Shown here: positions 36,730 through 48,964 of the stretch, piece by piece
How positions within the stretch are numbered: the first letter of the stretch is position 1
Layout: each line of letters starts with the position of its first letter
Assembly (NCBI GenBank): GCA_905250125.1
Contig: CAJNOL010000231.1
Coordinates: 124,001 to 188,000, forward strand
DNA length: 64,000 nucleotides
Direction: 5' to 3'
DNA from: Rotaria sordida
Taxonomy: Eukaryota; Rotifera; Eurotatoria; Philodinida; Philodinidae
Program-made: the position numbers and the translations under genes
Notes under the pieces: model-generated
Told to the model about the DNA's origin: nothing
The model's database searches: none
Seen by the model: the letters and a program-made list of their open reading frames with translations, nothing else

Positions 36730-38161
36730 CTAAAAGTAAATGAAGTAATACAATTCTGTTTTGTTTCTCTTTCACTGAAATGAACACAACACAAAAAAAA
36801 AAAAAGAAGAGAAAAATATCTTGACACATTAAATGGCCAATCCAATATGCTTTCATTTGACTAGAACTGGTTTTTGCAGGATAAGGAGGCTAAGAAAAAG
36901 CTACTGATTCGCTTTTACTCGTCAACCAATGATACAAGTAAAGAATGAAAGAAAATGTTAGCAGTATTATATAGCTCACTGCATATCTATAATAAAAATG
37001 AACCATTGACTTGTAATACAACGGCAAATAATGTCAAACATTTTTCTATTCTATTCTGTGTGAGATATATGAACGACAAGTGTTATGGAGTAGAGAATAG
37101 ATAAAAGAACTTCAATAGAATATAAACTTTTCTTTAAGAACTTGTTTCAGAAAGAATAATTTTGTTAATGATTATTCTATATGCTAGAAAATAATATTAT
37201 TTTAGAAGAGAATTAAGAATAGTTTTATGATTTCAAATATAATAAACAATAGATTTTTATATTAAATAAGAATTTATTGATAGTACGATTTATTAGTATT
37301 AAGAAAATAAGATTTTTGGAAGATTTATTCATGTTGAATTCTTAATATATCTGAAATTGTTGTAGAATGCAATCATCATAGTCTACTCATCAAAAATATT
37401 TGCAAAAAAGTTTTTTTTTTGTTTTCAGCAAACATATTTCCGCTAAACTTCAAAGACATTGTTTCAAACCCTTTGAAGAGCTTTCTTTTTCTACTATAAG
37501 CGCAAAAAAAATGTATTCAAGTACACGTCCTTTACGATATATTTTATCAATATAAAATGCGTATTTTTCTTGCACGTTCTTCTCTATCCGTTTGTCAATA
37601 TCATACTTACACTATTCTATTGCATGTTTCAGTAACTTCTCTATCTCCGTTACAGTCTAACAGAAGGTTGAAGTATAAATCAATCAGATGGATCATTCGT
37701 ATATCGATTATACTTCAACTTTTGCTGTACTAACTATTCTATATGTCTTTTCTTAAAATCTTAAGAACTTTTAGCAAAGAAGTGGCCATGAAAGGTGCAA
37801 TAGAATGATGTAAATGTGATAAAATAAGTACCCACACACCTCAATAGAAGACCACCTGCATACACAGCTTGACAGGCATATTACAAGGTTCAGATTGTCT
37901 TATTTAACGAAAAATTATTTCTTGCGTTATCTGTGTGTCGAATTTTTTTCCTATACATTTTATGAGATAGATATTTCTTATATGCAATATGAAAAGCAGA
38001 ATAAATCAAATACAATAATATGTAACACTAACATCTATGAAAGAAAAGTAAATAATTTTTCTTTTATTCTTTCTAATTAAAAGAATGAAGGAAAGTGGAA
38101 TAGATAACAAATGAAAAGTCGATCAATGACGATAACATTTACTTTTTTTTTGTTCTCGTAA
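36730..38161. other. intergenic with one hairpin
   Basis: No gene seen. A near-perfect inverted repeat sits at 37660-37681 and 37706-37728 (agaaggttgaagtataaatc against gattatacttcaacttttgct), a likely tiny foldback remnant. Confidence 0.45.
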
Positions 38162-38722
38162 ATGATTATAATGATTTCGATCATAGATCAAATGAATCGG
38201 AAGATGAAGATTTCATCGAAAGTGATATCAAATGTAGATAATAAAGAACATCAAATTCTTGATATGACTAAATATTTAACTTTTAGGTCTGATGATAAAT
38301 CAGAAATTGATGATACCGATAATTACTATTCTATATCTGATGACACATGTTTTAAATCTAATTCTGATGCATCAGATGATGATCTATCCGAATATCATCC
38401 ATTAGACATATCTCTGACATCTTCATTATCTCATTTATTGTCAATGACAATTGATACAATTATATCAAGTAGTAATAAAAAGAAAGAAATGTCAAAACAT
38501 AAACGTCGACAATGGTCCATACAGGAAAAGCGCGAGACTTTAGCTACACTTAAATATAATGATAGTACACATAAGAGATCCCGAAACTCGGCGAAATACG
38601 TCGCGAGACAAGGCGGTACGAAATTTGGCGAGTTACTCACCTGCTTATTATACAGTTTTTGCTGCATAGATATTATAATAGATTCGAAAAAAAAAACAAA
38701 AATAGATAATCAGATTAAATAA
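38162..38722 (+). pseudogene. transposase-like N-terminal fragment, frameshifted
   Basis: The 186-residue frame contains an acidic Ser/Asp-rich region and then HKRRQWSIQEKRETLATLKY, which resembles the N-terminal helix-turn-helix regions of transposon-derived DNA-binding proteins. In the +1 frame from 38161 the sequence reads an acidic stretch (NDYNDFDHRSNESEDEDFI) that stops at about 38240, as if the N-terminus were shifted out of frame. The C-terminal end (after GGTKFGELL) looks unrelated and no catalytic domain follows. I read it as a truncated relic. Confidence 0.4.
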
Positions 38723-39295
38723 AATAACTATCATATACATAGATCTAACAAGAAGAGAAGAATAGATGAGAGTTCAATAAATAATTTAGTATATAGTTTC
38801 TATAAAACATTTAAATTTTGTCAAAAATTCTATAGTTTTTTCAAGCCTCTAGTAAATACGCCCACCATCATCAGTAAACAATAACAACAACAACACAAAA
38901 TATAGAGAACAATTACATGCATTTATATCCAACTGAATGGTTTAATAAGATAATATTTTGAATAAAGAGAGAGAATATATGAAAAATTTATTTGAATCTA
39001 TATTTATGTAATAGTTTTCTATATTTTATTTTTTGTTATTATTTCGTGATGATGCTAGGCATGCTAACTAAAAGTTTGAAAGAAAAAATAGAGTTAAAAC
39101 GTGTTTTCTGTTACTGACATACTTAATTATTTATTTTAATTATCATTCAGTCTCCTCTTCCTGTTGAATTTATATAAATGATAGTTATTCACGTTTTTGT
39201 CACATTCACGTTAATTGACTCTATGATATGAATTAAAAGTATGAAATCTCCAGAAAATCATTGACCAAAAAGAAAACTTTATATTTCGATCATAG

Positions 39296-39619
39296 TTCTA
39301 TCGGCGTCGCTTTTACTCGTATGCCGATCATGAAGAATTTGTTAGTCGTAGAATTAATCCTATGGTTATTTCTAATATGATTCTTTACTTCGATCAACCG
39401 TGGCTCTCAAATATTGGACATGTACTTTTCGATGGACTCTATCCAGCATATGTAGCTCTCATTCGCTTTCAACGGAAACATCTTCAACCGTTTCGTATAT
39501 TGCTTAGTACCATGAGTGACAGTAGTAATCATTCATTTAGTCAAGATTTTTATAATGTTTTTGCCAGACTTGGCACTATGAATGCTAGTGTCCTAGAAGA
39601 AATGTCAGTCGAAAGATGA
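39296..39619 (+). CDS. glycosyltransferase-like fragment (GT61-type), partial
   Basis: An exon-like stretch entered by an acceptor (gatcatag|TTCTATCGG) reads YADHEEFVSRRINPMVISNM, then DQPWLSNIGHVLFDGLYPAY. The NxGHxLFDxLYP pattern recalls the N-terminal half of family-61 glycosyltransferases (EOGT-like). The frame stops at 39619 with no catalytic C-terminal half. 200 bp later comes an assembly gap, so the remainder may be missing rather than lost. A further exon-like piece (tttcag|GAACTGGTGATGG, from about 39631) could continue it. Partial gene or pseudogene; I cannot tell which. Confidence 0.35.
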   Translation, partial: FYRRRFYSYADHEEFVSRRINPMVISNMILYFDQPWLSNIGHVLFDGLYPAYVALIRFQRKHLQPFRILLSTMSDSSNHSFSQDFYNVFARLGTMNASVLEEMSVER

Positions 39620-39820
39620 CTTACTTTTCAGGAACTGGTGATGGAGGGTGTGGGATGTGAGTAAACTTTCTTGTCGAAACATGCCAATACTTATATCGAT
39701 ACATTGACCATATATGTTATGAACGAGTCTAGGATAATTTTTCATTGTTACTTGAAGACGTGATCCATACCAATAGGTTCATAATCATCCTCAGAGTTTG
39801 CTCGAAATGCAAAAAAAAAA

Positions 39821-39920
39821 NNNNNNNNNNNNNNNNNNNNNNNNNNNNNNNNNNNNNNNNNNNNNNNNNNNNNNNNNNNNNNNNNNNNNNNNNNNNNNNN
39901 NNNNNNNNNNNNNNNNNNNN
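39821..39920. other. assembly gap (100 N)
   Basis: Exactly 100 N, preceded by a poly-A run where assembly probably broke. It separates the glycosyltransferase-like fragment from the PLC gene. Confidence 0.97.
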
Positions 39921-40141
39921 TTATTGAATAATTGAATTCAACTTTCAAATTTGACATGTATGCTATCTCCTGGTCTTCTTTTACTCTTTTATTCTATATA
40001 AATAAGTTTAATAAAATATATAGAAAATTAGTATTTGAAAAGAATGGCATGTACATAATATAGAGTGCAGTGTTAGTAAGTTCATATAAGATACATGCAA
40101 ATTAGAAAGTTTTGCAACAAAAACAAAAAACTGTATAAATC

Positions 40142-43100
40142 TTAATTGTTTTCAATAGTAACATGTATGAACAATGTTGAATAAGTTAGATTATTATGTT
40201 TTGTTCTCAAATGAACATGACGATATCCTAGAGATAAAATTCAAATTAAAAAAAAAAAGAAAAATTTTGATAATTAATTTCATTAAATAATTACCTGTTT
40301 GCATAGTTGTCATTGGTAAACAAAAATAAGCAATTCTATCATCTTTTGTAAATACATCATAATCATATACATCAAAACGAACAAGACACATTTGTGGAAA
40401 ACAAATATTAAATTGAAATGTTTCATTCCATAATGGATCAAATCCATTATTTTCTATAAATTTTGTTTTTTGTGTTTGTTGATCACATAATATTCCATGT
40501 GTTGATACAACAACATATGGATCTGGAATATCTTGTGTTGTTTCATTTGATCGAGATAAAAATTGACCACTAATTATTGTTATTGTTAAACGTTGAGGAT
40601 GTTCAATAATATTATCTGGTAACATTAATGGTTTTTTTAAATAATCAAATGGATTAAAATTTATTTTATATGCATTAATTAAATATTTTGGTTTAAGTAT
40701 ATAACCACATCCACCATTATCAATAAATTTTCCATATGATAATGACATCATTAAATCATCATGTTGAAAATTTAATGCAACCATATGAATACCAAAATTC
40801 CAAGCATTTATTGGATCAGGATTACTTGAATCTTGTCTTAAACCATGTGGATACATTCGAAATACACTTTTTCCTGTTTGTTTAATTAAATCTAATGGAT
40901 CATTTTCTAATATTCGATCGAAATGTTTTTCAGAAAGATTTGGTGAATGACAACATGAATCTATTAAAAGATTTATTTTTATAGAGAAAAATACTTTTTT
41001 TTTTTTTTTTTTTTTTTTTTTACTCACAATTATCTTTATCATTTTCATTCGGAAGGAAGGGTATATTTTGAAAATAAATAAAAAGTCCAGCTAAATCATG
41101 TTCAATAACCTAAAATAAAAATTTTAAAAATAAATAATGATTAAAACAACAATAAATAAACATAATTTGCTTTGTGGATTGAGAGGATTGTTACCATAAT
41201 CAATTTCTCCTAGTTCGATTAATTTAAAAAGTGTTGTCGCTTTTGGTATTTTTACACCCTAATATACAATTATTATATAATATAAATATATATATATATC
41301 GTCATAAATTTATTTATCTGAAAATATTAATTTACTCGAACAAGAACTTTATATTTCAAATCTTCTGGTGATGGTAATACTGATGAATCATTTGTAGATA
41401 ATGGTTCAGTTATTAATCGATCTTTTCGAAAAAAATAAGATTTTTATTTAGATTTAATTATTATAAAATTTACCTCCAAAAACTTGTTTTAAAATACGAG
41501 CCATTTCATGTTGTTGTTCAATTGAACAATGATTTTCAAGATCAAGTATAACTGGATATGGTGATATTTTAAAAAGATTTGGTTCTATAAAACGAATAAT
41601 TGATTCAAATAAACATGGTTGAACAAGTGTATAGCCATGTTTAACTATTGGTCGACCATTAGCACCATCATAACAATCAATTTCAACTGCACGACAACCT
41701 GAACATAATACTCGATTGTATGCTTCAGGATTACTAGTTCCAGATATTTGATTATTAAATAGATAACTAAAATAAAAATCAAATATTATTTTATTATTTT
41801 AAAAAAGATAATTTAATCATACGTATTATGTGATGTGTTTATATAATAATCACTCAATGGTCTAAAAAATGAAAATAATAAGAAAATTATTATTTAAAGA
41901 TTTATTTTCATTAATATACCTTGTCATATCTTGATAAATATGACGAGAACACCATGGTTTCATCACAGAAAACTCGTCGGATAATAATAAGTTTCTAAAG
42001 CCTACAATTAAATCATTTTTTTATTTCTCTTTAAGACATCTTCATTCTAAAAAAAAAGGACTTTTTTAGATAAATATATAGCCCATGTAAAAAAACTGAT
42101 TATAATAAAAAAAATATGGTATAATTTTAAATAGGTTTTAATGAAAAATAATCAGAATAGTCGATGAAATTTCGATATTTTGACTGTAATTAATTAAAGG
42201 TGTATGATTTGTAATCGATTAAAAATCGATTTGTGACTTTTATATAACATTTTTTATATTGTAGACCTCATTAAGACGAAAGATGTTTTTTTTTTATAAG
42301 CACTTTTGAATCAACACTTTTGCCTTTGAATATTTTCATCACTGTTTACAATAATCTCAAGTCAAATTATACCAAAATGTGTCTCAAATTACCCTTTTTT
42401 TCGCTATAAAATTATCACATATTACATTATCTCTCAACTTCTTATTCTAAGCGGATTTTAAAAAACTAATATTAATTTTATACCGAGAAAAAGGATGATT
42501 TGAGCTACATTTTAACTTGAGATTTTTGTGAAAAGTGATGAAAAGTACCTATAAAAAAAGCAGCTTTCGCCTTAATGAGTTCTATCCCGATCGATGGTTT
42601 AGACATCGCTCTTTCGAACGGTGAAAATCCCAGATCTATATCTTGTACTGAGCGAAAGTTATTCAGAAAATAGCAGCCTGCCTTCTATTTTGAAACGGAC
42701 GATAGTTTGAAAATTTCTAAAAATGAATTTCAATTCTAAAAGATTTCTTCAGAAATAATGATGAGTTTCTAGAATTCTCCAACGAAAAGACCTATACCAT
42801 ATCCATCGAAAAATTAAAAGCATTATTGCAGTTATGACCTCTTACCATAGTCCAACATGTAGATAGGAAATCACTCGATAAGACTGTAGATGAATTTTTA
42901 ATTGGTACTTAAGTAACCATATTTGATGCTCATGTCAGAAAGTTCTTCAGGTAAATATACAGAAAAAAAAGTTCACGTGTTTTTTGTCGATTACGATCAC
43001 AGACCACGTATCAATAACGACTTGTTATGATATATGATCCATTTCCTTATTGAATTTTTCGAGAATTAAGTAAAAGGATGATGGAGAAATGAGTTCCAAA

Positions 43101-46100
43101 ATGGGTAAAATTAAACAATCTCTCTATGATTAACAACAGCAGCTAAATAGTGTTTCATATTTGAATCTCACAAGGATGGTGCTAACAGCTTTCTGTATAA
43201 ATTGTTGAACTCTGAACATGTTTCTTTTCGATAAAATTCGTTCTAGTGAAGTGTGGTTTATTTATTCGATAGATTGATAGATGCATTCTCTCTCGTATAA
43301 GGGAAAGAAATTTTATATTCGACCTTTAATACCAAAGCAATCATGAACTTTCTAGAAAACATCGTCTACGGTTTTTTGAGTTTTAAGATTTTAAGAATCC
43401 CAAAAATGAAATAAAAAAAATTCTTTCTCTTATTCGAAGGAATAAGAAGTTCTCTTTGAAATGAGAGTAGCCCAAGCGCTGTAGTTTTGAAGTATATTGA
43501 AAAAAGATTTTTACTATGGTTTCTGAAAATTTCCTAAGCACTAAGGTTTAGAGTCTTGAGAATTTTTTTATTAGTGTATTTTCAGAAAGTTTCATGCAAA
43601 TCCCATAGACTATATCGAAAATCGATTTTGGAGGAGAGAGAAGATCTTAGTTTCTATTTATGAATCTATTTTACGTATGAAATAAATATTCATTCTTTGT
43701 AAACAATACAAACCATTAAGACTAAGTTGACCTTTTTCTTGTAATTCAACATCTGTTTCAAATTCATTAATTAATTCTTGTACTTGTTCACGTTCAGTAA
43801 CTGAAACAAGTGAATAATCAGATGTACATTCATCTGATTGATATTTTATTATTGTTTGCTAAATAGAGAAAAAAAACAACAAAAAAGATATTACTTTTTA
43901 TATAAATAAATAAATAAAATTGAATTAATTTACATTTTGAATATTTCGAAGAAAATATAAAAGTTCATCAATATTCATACGAATCGTATCCATAGATTGT
44001 TTATGACCATTTTTGACATATCTTTACTAATCAATTTTAATTTAAATGATTAAATTATATTTATTCACTTACTGTTGCATTATCGCATAAAGATCTTTAC
44101 GACGAGTAAGTGCATAGAATAAATTTACAAATTCATCAGGTGTCAAAACTCCTTCACCACTTGTATCTGCCGCCTAAAAAATATAATCAAATAATAAGAT
44201 AAATATGATAAATTCATATTTTCTATACATTGAAAAGTGTTTCAAAAGCATTTTTTGACACTTTTGCATTGAGTGAATCTATAAGTAGTCGACGACACTC
44301 GTTTTTTGTCAAGGTACCAGATCCATCTTTATCAGCCAAGTAAAAATAATTCAAAATCCAACTAATTAAAAGAAATATGAATAAAAATTGTAACTTGAAA
44401 TTATAGTATAGTAAAATTATTCGAGAGAAATACAAAAAACTTTTTGTTTTTTTTTCTCATTTTCCCGTATATTCTGTTCAAGCATATAGCAATACAATTT
44501 TTATGTTTAAAATAAAAACAAAGAATTATTATTAATTATATTTTTCATTTTCAAAAATTCTGTCTTCATTTGTATATGTTCTATTCAGAAATAGAACAAA
44601 TACAACTACCGAAAATAGAAGTATTGTACTGGTACTTGAGTAAGAAAGGTGTTAGCACTATCTCTACGGGATTAAAATGGAAAACACAATGTAGCTGCTT
44701 CTGCTAATTACAGATAGACTATTTTATTCTATATAGTTTAGGACCCAATATCTTCATTATTCTTTTACTTAATCCTTCAGAAATTCAATAAGGAAGTTGT
44801 TCATTTATTATAACGAGACATTATTGATACAAGTAACGCTCACCGTTAGTCGATTCGCTTCATCCTAGACTGACATAATAGTCTAAAAATGGATATTCAC
44901 CTGTGTCTGCCTATCTGTAACACAATAACCATATGATAACTATCGTCATTTCGGCCATATTTATCACAGTTGGACTAAAATTTTAAACTTTTTTGCAATA
45001 TTTTCGGTTATTTGTGCTCTCTCTTTGGTCGCTGACCAAAGAGCTGACACAAGTGCCCAAATATCTGGTTATTTATACCATCGATAAGGTCCATTGTGTC
45101 ATCAATATAGTCACTTGTACCATGACTATGGGTCTTTGTACCCCCGATGTGGTCACTTGTACTATGACTGCGACTTTGTGGACCATCGATATGGTCCTTC
45201 ATAACATGACTGTGCGCATTTGTACCATTGATATGATCCTTTGACCATGACTTTAGTCACTTGTACCGCCTGCTATGAGTCTGTTTACCATCGATATGGT
45301 CCTTTGTATCATCATTGCGGTCACTTATATCACATATTGTAGACAGACACAGGTGGATTTCTATTTCAGATCCTATCCTTTGGGTCTAGAGGTATCAGCA
45401 ACGTCTGGCACGATTATTAACGGAGGAAGAGTTGCTAAGATGTTTGTCCTAGCCTATGACAGTCTCGGACTAGCGTCTGTCACAGTCTGCAGGGGAGAGG
45501 AAAGGTGTAAATTTTTACTCTATATACTTCAATACTCTTTTTAGATCGTATTTCACAAAAAAAAATACTTTTGTACTTTTACTTAAGTACGGAAAAAGTA
45601 CTTTGTATTTTTATTTGAGATATGAATAAAATAAATTATCTCTGATCAATTTTTAAAGACCACTATAATATCATATGATCAAAAAGTAAACGACAATAAG
45701 GATTCTTGAATGAAAATTTTTAGTATGATATGCTACGAAATTCACTGACTGTCACTTGTAAAACCATCTACTTTTATTGTTCGAGTTTCTGTGAAAATAT
45801 GGTAAGCTCACTTTAGTTCTATTCGTATTCGTGACTTTGTGTACGATAAATCTTGCACATTTACTAATTAACGTATTCATTTTCTATCTCTCATCTTCCC
45901 ATGGATTCAAAGAATCAAAAAAAAAACATTTTAGTTGATGAAACACACATTTTCATCAATGTAATTCTATGCATTTAATTAAGTATCAAACTCATTGTAT
46001 TTGCTTGATTTAAATGGCTATTTTAATCAATAAACATTCATATTAATGTTCGTTTCATCATGTGAAAAGTTTTTTTCTACGATTATATGAATGTTTTCTT

Positions 46101-48964
46101 TTTGATGAAAGTGATACAATATTTAACATCAATGTGTATACGAGGTACATATGAGAAGATTGGATAATCCGTAAAATAAATAAAAGTATAAGCAAGAGTT
46201 CTTCAGTATCTATCCTTGATGATTTTGTCGCATATCTCCACTTATCATTATTATTTTCATTTTATGTTACTGAAAGCAGATACAGATAAATTTAAAAAAA
46301 AAGAATTAAACAAACGAATATATATATATCATATTATTTAATAAAATAAAATATTTTACTTATGAATATTACTAACGTATAAAATAATATGAATTTGTTT
46401 CTTACTTTGTTTCGGTAATGACATGTCGTTGGCGCCTTTGAGTATGTGTATGTATCAGATGTTGTAAAGCTTGTATCCATGCATCTCTCGTCTGTCCATC
46501 ATTTGCCATTAAATGAAGTTCATCTCGATAATTATTGTAGAAGAGAGAGAAAGCACGTTTTTCCTATATGTCATTCATTTTAGAAACATATGTATATATA
46601 TGTAAACAATAAATATCTATACTATACTAGTCACACTCTTTAATATATTAAATTAATCAATATAGAATACAATAGAATTCATAGTAAAAAATTTATTAAG
46701 ATATAGATTTTGGTTTGAAAATCTAAGAGATTTACAATTGGACTTTATAGACAAATATGCCATCAATATTCGTCATTTCATATATTATACAGGGTTGTAG
46801 ACACAGGTGTACTACGAAATTTTTGTTTGTTTATTGAAAAATAATAGAGATTAATTTAAAGATAAAACAACTGAATTGTTTATAGAACATCTACTAAAAT
46901 ATTATACAATGTAATCAAATTTAGTTACTTACATCCTCTTGTTCGACAATCTTATGTCTGAAAAGTCGATCAAATGTTCGTGTTTGCAAACCAGGACGAA
47001 TTTCATTAATTTTATGAATATAATCTACGTTTAAAATATAGACATCAGTTTTCTCAGTTAAAAAAATAATAAATATAATTATTATTTCATTTTTCAAATA
47101 GCAACCTTGCAAAATAGTTTACAAATCTCAATTTACTCTAAATAAATTGTCATTTAAACTTATACGTTTAGTTGTTTAAAATCAAACTACTTCACTAGTC
47201 TATTCTCTTAAGACTTTATGCAACAAAGAAGGAAAATCGTTAAGTGATGAAATTGTATATCCACTCCTCCTTGCTCTAGACTGAATCTCTTATTTTCCTA
47301 ATAGTCAATTCTGATGTCAGCAGTCGATTGCCGTTCGAATTAGACATTCCGACTGTGCGCGTCTGATTCAAAACTCGATATTACCGATATTTTTTCTTTC
47401 TCTTTTTCTTTTAAATGACATTGTTCGTTTGTATCTATAGTAAAAGGCTTTTCAAAGCTCTACAAAATGAAATTATTGCGTTAAGTTCAACTTGTGGTCA
47501 AGACACTTTAGTCAAACGCACAATGTTTAAGAGTGCCAAAAATTACTCTTTTTGGTTGATTTTAGTCATAATAACCACGTTGCTTATCAAAATAAATAAT
47601 CTATTTGGATACAATATAAAAAACTGAGTTGATCAATATGTATCGTAAAATCGTCTGATAACTTTCATTTTCGTCCAAAACTTTATCTTTATTTTTCCTC
47701 AAGGTTATGTCGAAAAATAAAATCAGCCGAAACATCATTTTTATTATTTATTGATCCGTCGCTTTGGATTTTGCTAGATCTTTAAAAATTTAGAAGTGAC
47801 TTTTCATAGTAAAACTGATATTTTGACTGACTTTATGTTCTAATATAACCTTGATAAAGGCTAGAGCTATATTTTTGGACGAAAATAAAAGTTATCAGAG
47901 GATTTTATGACACATATAGATCAACTCAGATTTTTTTAATGCTAATTTCAAATATAGCTCTTGAATATTGTACTTTTGACTAAAGTGTCTTGATCACAAA
48001 TTGAGCTTAATGTAACATAATCATTTTGTAGAACTTTGAAAAGTCTATCCAATGATATATAATTCGAAGTGAATCACAGTTTTCACAGGCCAATAGTGAA
48101 GAAGTTTTTTTTTTAATGTGTATCCTTCTCATGTAAACAGAAATCATATAAAAATTTTAAAAAAAACGATTTTTAATCGATTTTGTGTGATTATAAGCAG
48201 TAAAATTTTCATCCATTTGTTTGTTTTTACATTAATTATAAGCGATTTCTATATGATTTTAATGAGAAGTAATTGGAGTAATCGATGAAATTTTGAGTAC
48301 TTTTTGATTATAATGAATTAAAGATGTATGCGATTAAATGATTTAGAATCCATCTTTTCGTATCATTTTTTTTTTACATGGGTCATATTGTACATACAAG
48401 CGAACGGCGTCATTTAAAGAAAAAAGTAAAAGAACAAAGTTTTGACATACTCCTATATGTCATTCAATAGAAGGACAAAAAAAAGGAGTTTTCATTTAAC
48501 ATTTGATCAAATTGAAAGAGTTGAAGACAAGAAGAAAAGTTTTCGTAGAAACAATACATAGCATGAACCTGTAAAATATAGATAATATCGAGTTTTGAGT
48601 GAGTCGCACGTAGTCCGAATGAAGTCTAACCGTCTAATCCAAACAACAATTGGCTTTCGACATTCGAATTGTATATTGGAAGGTGATCGATTTCATCGAT
48701 TAACGACCTCCTTTCTTTACTTCTTGAAATAATTTATAATTTTGAACAAAAAAAAAAGAAAATGAAAATGTCCTATTAATACTTACAACGATTTGGTTGT
48801 GCAAATACTTTTTCAGATTGATGATAAGATATAAAATGTTCATATTCATCAAGAAAGAAGTGACGAGAATATTGATCACCATTAGGTTTTCTTTTTGTTA
48901 ATAGTGAACCAGTCTTTAGCTCGCTTACGAATCGAGCTATATGCTGGTTATTTGTTGAAGACAT
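40142..48964 (-). CDS. PLCD: phosphoinositide-specific phospholipase C, delta type
   Basis: Hydrolyses PIP2 to IP3 and diacylglycerol at the membrane. Exons: 48964-48787, 47024-46933, 46563-46406, 44361-44229, 44173-44073, 44021-43934, 43858-43714, 42001-41920, 41861-41823, 41766-41474, 41421-41336, 41258 to about 41165, 41109-41028, 40960-40295 and 40227-40142. Roughly 770 residues, as in PLC-delta. Order: PH (TGSLLTKRKPNGDQYSRHFF), EF hands (LADKDGSGTLTKNE; AADTSGEGVLTPDE), X domain with both catalytic histidines (INTSHNT; IVKHGYTL) and EIDCYDG, Y domain (SVFRMYPHGLRQDSSN; MVALNFQ), and C2 (IPDPYVVVST; ending YRHVHL). The junction near 41110-41170 does not close in phase with standard sites. 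Introns 1, 3 and 7 are large and full of foldback repeats. Confidence 0.92.
42082..42240. repeat. dispersed repeat, copy A (PLC intron 7)
   Basis: Starts cccatgtaaaaaa and shares with 48129-48382 a block of the form ttttaatgaraartaat, then rtcgatgaaattt, then attaaagrtgtatg. Copy A seems to lack its right end. Confidence 0.55.
42267..42579. mobile_element. foldback element in PLC intron 7
   Basis: CTCATTAAGACGAAAG at the left is mirrored by CTCATTAAGGCGAAAG read from the right end. The arms (about 42267-42420 and 42470-42579) remain complementary through ATCTCAAGT and TATAAAATTA blocks around a short loop. No ORF. Confidence 0.65.
44884..45369. repeat. minisatellite enclosed by inverted repeats (PLC intron 3)
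   Basis: The core, about 45070-45335, is a degenerate tandem array built from units such as accatcgatatggtcc and cacttgtaccatgact, roughly 28-60 bp apart. It is bracketed by inverted arms: TTCACCTGTGTCTG (about 44894-44909) and its reverse complement near 45345-45360. Open frames of 64-83 codons in it are products of the repeat. Confidence 0.65.
47296..48675. mobile_element. long foldback element in PLC intron 1, with a nested insertion
   Basis: The outer arms at about 47296-47390 and 48580-48675 pair through atatcgagttttga and flanking sequence. Inner arms at about 47445-47720 and 47860-48050 pair through ttttcaaag(c/t)tctacaaaatga, caagacactttagtcaaa and ttttcgtccaaaa. The right arm is longer because other sequence, including the repeat at 48129-48382, interrupts it. 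No convincing ORF. Confidence 0.7.
48129..48382. repeat. dispersed repeat, copy B (PLC intron 1)
   Basis: The ends ctcatgtaaac and tttttacatggg are imperfect inverted repeats. The right half matches the repeat at 42082-42240 in direct orientation. It interrupts the right arm of the larger foldback, so it probably inserted later. Confidence 0.6.

Noticed and set aside
44993-45544. ORFs on both strands in PLC intron 3
   Set aside because: They translate the minisatellite and its flanking arms.
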